64,000 bases of DNA from Anisodus tanguticus (Eukaryota > Streptophyta > Magnoliopsida > Solanales > Solanaceae), in assembly GCA_034509755.1 (NCBI GenBank), contig CM067547.1, positions 48,138,859 to 48,202,858 on the forward strand, written 5' to 3'. This document shows, piece by piece, positions 55,333 to 64,000 of this stretch (its first letter is position 1; each line of letters starts with the position of its first letter). The position numbers and the translations under genes were made by a program. The notes beneath the pieces were generated by a model. It was given only the letters and a program-made list of their open reading frames with translations, did no database searches and was not told the DNA's origin.

Positions 55333-55395
55333 CTTCACCATTATATCTCTGTCAACGACAATCAGACATCCATCTGTGAGAACTTCAGAACAGAC
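55333..55395 (-). other. Putative 5' UTR exon of the JmjC gene, with short upstream ORFs
   Basis: TTGTTGTAG|GTCTGTTCTG (acceptor, exon from 55395) and GGTGAAG|GTAAGAGG (donor, exon to 55333) bound 63 bases. It holds ATGGATGTCTGA and ATGTCTGAT-type short frames and ATGGTGAAG at its end. Splicing to the next exon (acceptor TTTTGTTTCAG|TGCTAATGG) would make ATG-GTG-AAG-TGC-TAA, whose stop overlaps the main ATG (TAATG). Inferred from splice signals only. Confidence 0.45.
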
Positions 55396-56399
55396 CTACA
55401 ACAAGAGAACACAGATAAATAGGCAACTACTAGCCAAATATGACATATAGCCAAGATTAAACAATATGTATATAGATATAAAAGAGTAAAGACTAACACA
55501 CAAAAAAAAAAAAATTGGTCGTGCCACTAAAAATAGGTCTGGATGAATTATAACCAAATTCTTCATAAAATTCCTTCTTTTAATTGCAGAACATAAATCT
55601 TGTTAGCCAGAGAACACGAAAAGTAAGGGGGAAAAGGGATACATAAATGCAACAGAAAGAACCTCATCCCATCTTTATTGCTCAAAGAAAGGGGAAGTAA
55701 TAAAATACAAGCAAATTCACACAAATCAATATCCAAGAGCAGATGCAAAGCAGCTAGTTTGATTGGTTGGACATGCTCTTCGTTTAACGTCTTACTTAGC
55801 TTGGTCACTCTATTAAACCCTCCTAGCAAGTTTGTCAGATGGGATATGAGAAGATAGAAATTTTTAGGATGGATAGAATAGCAAATGCACTTGCGGTAAA
55901 GACAAGTCCTGTATTTCCTATCCCAATCTAATTAGAGCCACCTCTATGAATCCTATGTATCTGTTTTACTCCATTTGGGTCAATTTTCATTCTTTGATAC
56001 TAAATTCCCAAAAAGAATGTTGTGGGCACTAAATCCACCCAACTTAACCAGTTCTTAGAAGTATAACAAAACTAGCACAAACCCATTTCATATTTCAGCA
56101 CCATAACAACGAACAAGCAGATATTGTCCATGTAAAATATAATCAAACTTGAACCAAAAACTAGCAACTGTAAGTAAGACATATATGTATTTTGCTACAA
56201 GATTCTAACTAAAGTCAACTATATGAATCAATTTTGCTCTATTTGGGCCCATTTTTATTCTTTGATACTAAATTACCAAAAAAGAATGATGTGGGCATCA
56301 AATCCCCCAACTTAATCAGTTCTTAGAAGTACAACATTTCATATTTTAGCACAATGACACAGAACAAATAGAAACAAACACATATGACACATCTATAAT

Positions 56400-56789
56400 C
56401 CAACAACAACGGCAAACCCAGTGTAATACCACAAAGTGGGATCTGGGGAGGGTGGGATGTACGCAGACCTTACCTCTACCTTTGTGGGATAGAGAGGTTC
56501 TTTCCGATAGACCCTCGGCTCAAGAGGAAAATAGTCTATGCAAGATTGCAAGGAAAAGAAGACAACAAAATATCAGGATACAAAGCAAAAGAAGCAACAC
56601 ATAGTAATACACACATAAAGTGTAGGGATCTACGTGATACCTAGATAATACGTCTAGGAAAAGGAGAAGAGGAGATGAAAAGGCTAGCCCCTACCTCTAT
56701 CGCACAATGTGCAAAAACTTACGAGTTACGACCCACTAACCTTCTACCCTAATTCTCGACCTCAAAATCTTCCTATCTAAGGTCTTCCT
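56400..56789 (-). mobile_element. TS-like SINE with perfect 18-base target duplication
   Basis: The duplication ATATGACACATCTATAAT is identical at 56382-56399 and 56790-56807. The insert starts CAACAACAACGGCAAACCCA (reversed TTG tail). It includes GGATCTGGGGAGGGTGGGAT, TACGCAGACCTTACCTCTAC and GATAGACCCTCGGCTCAAGA, and extends about 260 bases beyond the usual middle. At 390 bases it is longer than a typical SINE, so it may be compound. Confidence 0.8.
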
Positions 56790-57646
56790 ATATGACACAT
56801 CTATAATACATGTAAAAAAATCAAACCTTGAACCAAAATCTTGCTCTATTTGGTTCAATTTTCATTCTTTGTTACTAAATTCCCCAAAAATAATGATGTG
56901 GGCATTAAATCCACCCAACTTAATCAGTTCTCAGAAGTATAACAAAACTAGCACAAACCCATTTCATATTTCAGCACCATAACAACGAACAAGCAGAAAT
57001 ACACACACATGACACATCTATTGTCCATGTAAAAAAATCAAAACTTGCAACTGTAAGTAAGACGTGTATGAACAAGATTCTAATTAAAGTCAGCTATATG
57101 AATCCATTTTTCTCTATTTGGGTCAATTTTCATTCTTCGATGCTAAATTCCCAAAAAGAATGATTGTGGGCACCAAATCCACCAAACTTAATCAGTTCTT
57201 AGAAGTATAACAAAATATCACAAACCCAGTTCATATTTTAGAGATTCTAATTAAAGTCAGCTATAATCCAATTGGCTCTATTAGGGTCAATTTTCATTCT
57301 TCGGTACCAAATTCCCAAAAAGAATGATTGGGCATTAAAACCACTAAACTTAATCAGTTCTTAGAAGTATAACAAAACTAGCAAATACCCTTTTCATATT
57401 TCAACACCATGGCAAAGAACAAATAGAAATACACACATGATACATCAATTTTCATTCTTTGTTACTAAATTCCCCAAAAAGAATGATGTGGGCATTATTA
57501 AATCCACTAAACTTAATCAGTTCTTTGAAGTATAACAAAACTAGCACAAATAGAATACACACACATATGACACATCTATAATCCATGTAAAACCAAAGCT
57601 TGAACCAAAAACTTGCTCTATTTGGGTCAATTTTCATTCTTTGTTA

Positions 57647-57883
57647 CTCCCTCCGTCCCAATTTATATTGACCAGTTTTGAGAGTCACACAACTCTTTCT
57701 TTGACTCAATTTCAAACATAAACTCTTCGAATATTTAATAATAAAATTTACATATTTGAAAACTAAGTCTACATAATTAATAATTCAAAATATATGAAAA
57801 GAGTTGGAGAAAATCATAGTCAAAGAAAGAGTTGTTTGACTTCCCAAACTGGTCAACCCTCGTATAAATTGGAACGGAGGGAG
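57647..57883. mobile_element. Stowaway-type MITE inside repeat unit 7
   Basis: The ends CTCCCTCCGTCCCAATTTAT and its inverted partner ATAAATTGGAACGGAGGGAG are intact, with TA on both sides. The target reads TTGTTACTAAATT in other units of the array, which shows the TA duplication directly. Confidence 0.9.
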
Positions 57884-58105
57884 TACTAAATTACCAAAAA
57901 GAATGATTGTGGGCATTAAATCCACTACAGTTAATCAGCTCTTACAAGTATAACAAAACTAGCACAAACCCATTTCATATTTCAGCACAATGACAAAGCA
58001 CAAATAGAAAAAATTGAATCTTGAACAAAAATCTTGCTCGATTTGGGTCAATTTTCATTCTTTGTTACTAAATTCCCCAAAAGAATGATGCAGGCATTAA
58101 ATCAA

Positions 58106-58271
58106 CAGTAACAACAACAATAACATACCCAGTGTAATCGCACAAGTGTAGTCTGGGGAGAGTAGAGTGAGTAAAGTGTACGCAGACATTACTACACCTA
58201 CCCTACCATGACTCCATGAGAGGTAGAGAGGTAGTTTCCGATAGACCTCGGCTCAAAGAATGCAAACCAAA
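58106..58271 (-). mobile_element. TS-like SINE inside repeat unit 8
   Basis: The target copies are GCATTAAATC (58096-58105) and GCAATAAATC (58272-58281). The insert shows AACAACAACAATAACATACC, CAGTGTAATCGCACAAGTG and GATAGACCTCGGCTCAAAG in the usual order. GCATTAAATCCAC is the unfilled form in other units. Confidence 0.8.
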
Positions 58272-58419
58272 GCAATAAATCCACTAAATTTAATCAGTTC
58301 TTCGAAGTATAACAAAACTAGCACATACCCTTTCCATATTTCAGCATAAAAACAAAGAACAAATCGAAAATATCGAATCTTGAACCAAAACTTGCAGTGT
58401 AAGAATGAGAATACGTTAC

Positions 58420-58560
58420 CTAGAAAGTAGATGGTAAAAGATTGGTGGTAAAAAGGGTATTAACAGAACTTGTGGTGTTGAACATGGAGAAAAGGGTTTG
58501 TAGAGAGAATAAAACCCTTATAAACCTAAGGAATCTAAGCTACGGAGGGAGGAGTATATT
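58420..58560 (-). other. Putative first, non-coding exon of the JmjC gene
   Basis: A good donor CTACTTTCTAG|GTAACG ends at 58420 on the minus strand. The sequence to its right up to about 58560 is not repetitive, unlike the intron on its left. The start of transcription is not visible. Position only inferred. Confidence 0.35.
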
Positions 58561-58599
58561 TGTTGGGATTCTGCTAATCTCTCAACTGAAGTAGTACAG

Positions 58600-60424
58600 G
58601 TACTTAGTAATCAATTGAAATTGACATTGAAAGTTGAAGGAAAAAGGGTAAAAAATGACCCTAAACTATTGAAAATATAACAAAAGTATCCATTCTGTTT
58701 TTAGCCAAAAATTGCCCCTGGACTACTAGAAATAGGATAAAGTGCCCTCGCCATTAGCAAATTGATCCAATTATGTCTCTATTCCGTTAACGGATCTCTT
58801 AAAGTTTAAAATACAGAAAAAATTAAGCCACGGGCAAGCATTTAGACTGTATTTATAAAGTGTAATTATAGTTTCAAATAATGTACGAAATGTAGCTATT
58901 ATATTTATAAAATGTAGTTATCAATGTTGATATAGTTTTTTTGCGATATTTTCAGCTGATACACATCTTAAACTTGTCTGATAATACAGTTCTTACCGCC
59001 TAATACATATCTCCCCCTGATACAATAATTGTTATTACGTTTCCTCAATATGTAAACTATAACTACGTTTCGTAATTACATTTTAAATTATAGCTATCTA
59101 TGAAATTTCTCTTTAATATATTCACTTCTAAAATATATTTCTTTATTGAGATAGACTCCACCTTGAGAAAGAGGATACCCCATTTATTATTATATATTTT
59201 ATTTTTCTTTATTAGAAAATATATCTTTCTTTTCTCTCGAGCTTTCTCCTTCATTATATATTTTATTTTTCTTTATTAGGCTTTCTTCTCTCTGAAAAAT
59301 GTCAGAGCATATATGTGTGGCGTACTTGTTATTCTTACGTTTCTTAATAACGTAGGATAAAAATTCATAGAAACTCATTCAAATTTCAAGAAATATAAAA
59401 ATAAATTTTTTTCTTCTATCTATTTAGTATTTGAAAGGTAAAGTTATTCGATATGTGAGGTACCAAGTATTCATGAATTAGTTGAGTTATATGCAGATCA
59501 AAAGTGTATACATATATAAATTATAATAAATTAAATTACATTAATAGTGTAATATAACATTGTATGTGTATAGAAATTATAATAAATTAAATTACATTAA
59601 TAGAGTAACATTATATAACATTCTATGTATATATAAATCATTTTGCTAGTGAATTTTACTTTGAAAGATTAAAGAAGTAGAGTGAATCGGAATAATCAAT
59701 TATTACCTCATGAATGTCTTTCAAAGAAACTCGTGAAACTTTTTTTTTTTTGATTTCTCATTTGGTGTTTAATATCTATATTGAAGCCTGATTAATTTAA
59801 ATTCACGTCGCGTAAAATCATTTAAAAAAAATGTTCCCTACCAAATATTTTTTTAATACTCCGGGCTTGAACAAACTTGTGAAACTTCGGTAACAAGGAT
59901 AGAATCTCTCTTTAGTGTGAAACATAACACCAAAGTCAAAGTAGAACACAAATAATATGAATATAGATATCCCTAAGATCTTATCAATCTATCTAGCTAG
60001 TGAGGCTAGGGAGAGGATAAAAGTGGGAAAATATTGTATTCATACATGATGTTTACATTGAACGTAAAAATGCATGATATTTATTTTCAGACCCACAATT
60101 ATTGGTTAATCATGATTAAATGATATATAATATTAATTTAACTTTTTATTGTTCCTCAATAAATTATTTGATATGATATAAACATCAATTGCAAATAAAT
60201 GTTTACCAAACAAAAGTACAAAAATTCAATTAAGAAATACCATCCAATCAATCATATAACTTCTATCTTATTATACTCACAAGCAAACACTAAAGTTTAT
60301 ATTCACATATTCTACAAATATAATTTAATAAAAAAAAATTCTCTACAAACAGTAATCCAACCAAATACAATATTAATAATTACTATGACTAATAATTTTA
60401 AATAAAAACCAAACTATTTTCATC
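58600..60424. other. Intergenic between the JmjC and NAC genes
   Basis: A possible one-armed MITE remnant lies at 58640-58810 (AAAAATGACCCTAAACTATT, TTAACGGATCTC). A ~62-base tandem duplication (AAATTATAATAAATTAAATT unit) lies at 59513-59638. The rest is AT-rich with no recognised gene. The right end contains the NAC 3' UTR. Confidence 0.5.
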
Positions 60425-60826
60425 CTAAAATTTCATGTCACCAAGGCAAGCATGAACCACTCCATCTTGTGAACTTGATTCTTTAAAATAATTCATGTCA
60501 AATAAGAACCCAAACTCATCCTCCTTGCCACAATATGGATATTGAGCCATTTCATTTGCTAAAACTTTGTTTATCTCTTGTGACAATTGAAGATTGCTCG
60601 AGTTCTGACTTTGATGGGAAGAATTATTTAAAAAATTGGCGGTCAACGGGCGGTAGCTGCCTCCGCCACCGTAGGGCAATAACTTAGGCATGACTGCTTC
60701 ATAGTTGTCCATATTAAGAGATGTGACATTGGTATCGTACATGTTTTCTGGGCTGAGTTCGTTAGTAATAGTGTTGTTCTCATCTTTATTACCTTTGTGA
60801 AATACTCGACATAATACCCAATCTTC
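60425..60826 (-). CDS. NAC transcription factor, last exon only
   Basis: A good acceptor (CTTAAACAG|GAAGATTGG) opens the exon at 60826 and TAG closes it at 60425. The first residues, EDWVLCRVFHKGN, are subdomain E at the end of a NAC DNA-binding domain. NAC genes usually have three exons, with the last intron just before this point. About 120 residues of activation domain follow, rich in Asn, Ser and Gln (NNSSHQSQNSSNLQLSQEIN), with a Gly run (PYGGGGSYR) and acidic-aromatic motifs (DEFGFLFDMNYF), ending CLGDMKF. Exons 1 and 2 are not in the window. The sequence to the right is a short piece of intron, then a Copia element. So the gene is either split by a large intron insertion or truncated. 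The subgroup cannot be named from this exon. Confidence 0.85.
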   Translation of the reverse strand, partial: EDWVLCRVFHKGNKDENNTITNELSPENMYDTNVTSLNMDNYEAVMPKLLPYGGGGSYRPLTANFLNNSSHQSQNSSNLQLSQEINKVLANEMAQYPYCGKEDEFGFLFDMNYFKESSSQDGVVHACLGDMKF

Positions 60827-61278
60827 CTGTTTAAGGAAAAAATACAACATATGATTAGGTCTAATTTAGTGATGTAACAATATTGTTGAACTGAGTTTAA
60901 CTTCTATAAATTGATGATGTAATAGAAGTCTTTACATTATTACACCTAAAAGATAATATAAGTAACTATTCATAAATAAATAAAAAATTAAGAACCTGAA
61001 AAATGCAACAAGTTAATTACTTGCTACAAGTAAAAATAAAAATCACATTGTCAGTCTAAATATGTGTGTCAAATCCTTTCGAACTTACTTGTAGGTACCT
61101 AAAATACAAAGGTCTTGGAGTTCTACGCACCAGTAAAATATATAAGTATATACAGTTAGGTCACTTGTAAGACAATTATATATAGTAGGCAATCTAGTAA
61201 GAAGCAAAACTAACATGTTATTACAAGTTAAACTATATTGTTATGTAAAATCATTATAATTGAATATAACGGTGAGAA
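60827..61278 (-). other. Remaining NAC intron sequence
   Basis: AT-rich, no coding sequence for NAC subdomains A-D. It ends at the Copia LTR; the 5 bases GAGAA (61274-61278) would be one copy of the target duplication. Confidence 0.5.
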
Positions 61279-61476
61279 TGTAATGATCTTCCATGGAAGG
61301 CTTTTTCATTAATACAAATATATATAGTGTATAATGTGTAGAACCCTAGTATAATAATAATCCTCTACTTACCATAATTCTATATCACTAAATATTTACA
61401 CAATATATGAGATATATTCTAATTATGGTGGTGGGATTGAATTGGGATTCTAATTGATCATGTACACGTTAATACA
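61279..61476 (-). repeat. Copia 3' LTR
   Basis: It starts TGTATTAACGTGTAC directly after the GGGGG purine tract and ends GATCATTACA. A TATA-rich stretch near 61320 (reverse of TATATATAGTGTATAATG) may be its promoter. A short LTR of this size is usual in Copia elements. Confidence 0.75.
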
Positions 61477-61537
61477 CCCCCTCAGTCGGAGCAGGGGGAG
61501 GCCGGACGCTGAGACTGGATCTGAAGTCGAGGAATAG

Positions 61538-62965
61538 TTATTTAGGAAGGCCTTTCGTAAAGATATCTGTGTACTGATATGATGAAGGCACATGCAACAC
61601 CTTGACAAGACCGAGTGCAACCTTCTCACGAACAAAGTGAATATACATCTCAATGTGCTTAGTTCGTTGATGCTGAACCGGATTATGAAATAAATATATG
61701 GCGGAGATGTTATCACAATAAACCACATACGCCTTACGCAAAGGACACTGAAGCTCCAAAAGAAGGTTTCAGAGCCAACAGATCTCAGCAACAACATTTG
61801 CAACTCCTCAATACTCTACTTCTGCACTCGAACGGGATAATGTGGCTTGCCTCTTGACAGATCAGGAAATGAGATTATCCCCTAAAAATACACATTAGCT
61901 AGAGGTGGAGCATCGCGTGTCCAGACAGCCTGCCCAATCAGCATCCGTATATGCTAACAACCTGGACGGTGCAGAGGGGTATATGTGTAACCCATAATCA
62001 AGTGTGCCCTTGACATATCGAATGATACGTTTAAGGGTAGTAAAATGAGGCTCCCTAGGGTATGCATGAATAAGCATATCTGCTGAACAACATAAGCGAT
62101 ATCAGGCTTAGTGAATGTAAGTTACTGAAGTGCACCTGCAAGACTTCTATAGAGAGTGGGATCGGACATTGGGTTACCATCAACAACACTAAGCTTTGAT
62201 TTAGAGTCAACCGGTGTGGACATGATCTTGCAGTTTGCCATTTTAGCCCTGTATACTATCTCCTCTGCATACTTGCGCTGACATAAAAATATAGTATCGG
62301 CAGAGCGAGTCACTTATATCCCCAAAAAGTAGCTCAACTTCCCCAAGTCAGTCATAGAAAATTCACTTTTAAGCAGTGCAATAATCTCAGTCCTCAACAC
62401 GTTAGAGAGGCAGTAAGCACAATGTCATCCACATATAACAATAAATAAGCAATGCTACTACCTCGATGAAAATTAAATAGAGAATTGTTACATTTGCTGT
62501 AGACGAACCCAATTCGCATAATGTATTGTGCAAAGCGATCATACCACGCTCGAGAGGCCTGTTTTAAGCCATAGAGTGACTTACGAAGGTGACAGATATA
62601 CTGAGGGGCTGCTGGATGAACAAAACCAGGTGACTGGTGCATATAAACAGTTTCTCTCAGGTCACCATGTAGAAACGCATTATTTACATCAAGCTGATGA
62701 ATAAGACAACTCTTACCCATAGCAATACTCAGAACTGTGCGAATAGTGGCCGGTTTTACAATCGGACTGAATGTCTCACCACAATCAATCCTCTCATGCT
62801 GATTAGTGCCATTAGCCACAAGTCGAGCCTTATACCTTTCAAGTCACCACTATCTCTGTATTTGTGACGAAAAAGCCACATGCATCGGATCACATTCACC
62901 CTCTCTGGTCTAGGAACCAAATCCCAAGTGTGTTGTTTTGTTAAAGCATTAAACTCATCATACAT
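61538..62965 (-). pseudogene. Copia reverse transcriptase and RNase H
   Basis: RT shows HTWDLVPRPERVNVI, GETFSPIVKPATIRTVLSIA, HQLDVNNAFLHGDL, SLYGLKQASRAWYDRF and the catalytic LLYVDDIVLTA. RNase H shows PHFTTLKRIIRYVKGT, LAYTDADWAGCLDTR (catalytic Asp), VYCDNISAIYLFHN and RTKHIEMYIHFVRE. At least four frameshifts or stops separate the blocks. Confidence 0.88.
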
Positions 62966-63649
62966 GTCTGCATTCCAATTTGGGTCTAGTTTGGCTAACT
63001 TTGAGTTTTTAAGAATTGGGAATTAAGTTTGTGTAGATAGGTTAAATTAGACTTTGGGTTTGAAAATTCCGTGTTGGGCACGGGTTTCCATTCAGTGTGA
63101 GGGGGCAGGTGGGGTGTTTGTGCTGGTCGGTGGGGTCATGGTCAGGTCACGGTGTGGGATTGGGTTCGTACGCGGATATGAGAAGTCGATCTGAGGACTG
63201 GGTAGGGCTATTTGTGAGGCAGTATCTGGGTTCGACGAGAAGTTGGTTGAGGTTACCGGTCTGGGTATATCGATATGAGGTGAGATGGAGGAAGTAGGGT
63301 ATGATGTCGGTGGGGGGTTTAGACTGGTGTGGTGGGTTTATGGGCTGATGTCGGTGGTACAGTGGTGGTTATCGGTGGCTGGGATGTATGCGGTGTTGCC
63401 TTGGGATAATGCCTGTGACACAGTGAGAGGGACGGGCATAGGTGATGAAGCTGAGACGGTGGGCCCATCACCGATGATGTCAATCGGAGGACAGAACAGT
63501 GACGATGACTCAAAGACGCGATTGGGAGTGACAGTTGTAGGTGAAAGAGCCGCCGATAGGTTGTTGGCGATGTTGGCAGTGATCGACGGAGGCAAAATTT
63601 GGGTGGTGGACTGACACAGTTCGCGGAAGATGACGAGAGAGAGGTCAGA

Positions 63650-63983
63650 CTCATCAAGAAAAGTATAGTGTATTTCGAAATTTTTGAATGTCCGAAAAAG
63701 GGAATGTGGTTTCGTCAAACGTGACATGACGAAAGACGTGAATCTGACGAGTAGACAAGTCATAACACAAATATCCCCTATGGTTGGATGAAAATCCTAT
63801 GAAGATACACCGAGTGGTTCGAGGAGCCAATTTATGAGGAGCGGTGGATGCCAGATTAGGGTAACACAGGCAACCGAAAATCCGAAAATGATCATAAGAG
63901 GGTATCCGGCGGTATAATATTTCGGTAGGGGTCATGTTGTGAAAAGTGCTAGTGGGTAAAATATTTAGGACGTATTCTACCAT
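63650..63983 (-). pseudogene. Copia integrase, C-terminal part
   Basis: Reads YVLNILPTSTFHNMTPTEIL, FRIFGCLCYPNLASTAPHKL, RCIFIGFSSNHRGYLCYD and HVFRHVTFDETTFPF, the conserved end of Copia integrase. The catalytic core lies beyond the window edge. Confidence 0.85.
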
Positions 63984-64000
63984 TTTGAATGCATAGACCC

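Larger units (their letters stand above)
55970..58370. repeat. Eight-copy direct-repeat array in the JmjC 5' intron
   Basis: Units begin at about 55972, 56243, 56848, 57115, 57283, 57445, 57620 and 58040. Each has TTTGGGTCAATTTTCATTCT, then CTAAATTCCC-AAAAAGAATG, GGGCATTAAATCCAC, TTAATCAGTTCTTAGAAGTA and (in most) ACAAAACTAGCACA and CCATTTCATATTTCAGCAC. The spacing varies (about 150-600 bases) because of insertions and differing unit ends. The unit itself was not recognised. Confidence 0.85.
61279..64000 (-). mobile_element. Ty1/Copia element, 3' two thirds (runs off the right edge)
   Basis: On the minus strand: integrase C-terminal part (63983-63650), linker (63650-62970), RT (62965-62394), RNase H (62313-61538), purine tract and a 3' LTR of 198 bases (61476-61279). 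Integrase before RT marks Copia. The LTR starts TGTATTAACG and ends TCATTACA. Many frame breaks make it inactive. Confidence 0.9.

Noticed and set aside
58640..58810. Possible MITE upstream of the JmjC gene
   Set aside because: One arm resembles the AAAAATGACC-type MITEs, but no inverted partner was found within 600 bases.
63097..63657. Plus-strand Gly/Val-rich frames at the right end
   Set aside because: Antisense to the linker between Copia integrase and RT. The composition explains the open frame.
1..64000. CRISPR arrays, bacterial-type operons, riboswitches
   Set aside because: The window is plant nuclear DNA. The regular repeats found are minisatellites, LTR subrepeats or MITE-linked, with no spacer structure.

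Overview
This is plant nuclear DNA: genes with many introns, canonical GT-AG junctions, and about three quarters transposon-derived sequence. Several repeat types point to the nightshade family (Solanaceae): TS-like and Au-like SINEs, Gypsy elements primed by initiator-Met tRNA, and DUF1985/ULP1 transposon genes. I cannot name the genus. All genes are read from the bare sequence; no database was searched.

Layout. 1-4069: 5' part of a Ty3/Gypsy element on the minus strand. 4070-9380: intergenic DNA with a TRIM, three foldback MITEs, a SINE and a Copia relic. 9381-12604 (minus): a complete 7-exon CDT1 replication-licensing gene, with E2F-like and GGCCCA sites just upstream. 13190-18680 and 22999-28420: two broken copies of a DUF1985 + ULP1-type gene, of the kind carried by plant Mutator-like (KI/Kaonashi-type) elements. 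The first is split by a deleted Gypsy element, the second by a non-autonomous hAT element. Between them lie partial duplicates of the CDT1 promoter. 28422-39812: Gypsy elements nested or abutted. 41181-58560 (minus): a JmjN/JmjC/C5HC2 gene of the plant KDM5 (JMJ14/15/18) group. Its introns hold MITEs, SINEs, a TRIM, a LINE with target duplications and an eight-copy direct-repeat array. 60425-60826 (minus): the last exon of a NAC transcription factor gene, cut off from its upstream exons by a Copia element that runs out of the window.

Only CDT1 looks like an ordinary intact gene. The JmjC gene has clean splice sites and an open frame over nine coding exons. However, the first iron-binding His of its JmjC domain is Arg, and it lacks the C-terminal FYRN/FYRC domains. 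It may be a demethylase that has lost its activity.

The most unusual non-coding signals are: a two-palindrome GGCATAAT module with a fixed ~63-base spacing, present once in each of three introns of the second DUF1985/ULP1 copy and again upstream of it; an E2F-site minisatellite shared by the CDT1 promoter and a distant duplicate; a MITE whose inside is an array of perfect GTGGCATGCCAC palindromes; and several insertions whose empty target sites can be read in paralogous copies within the window.
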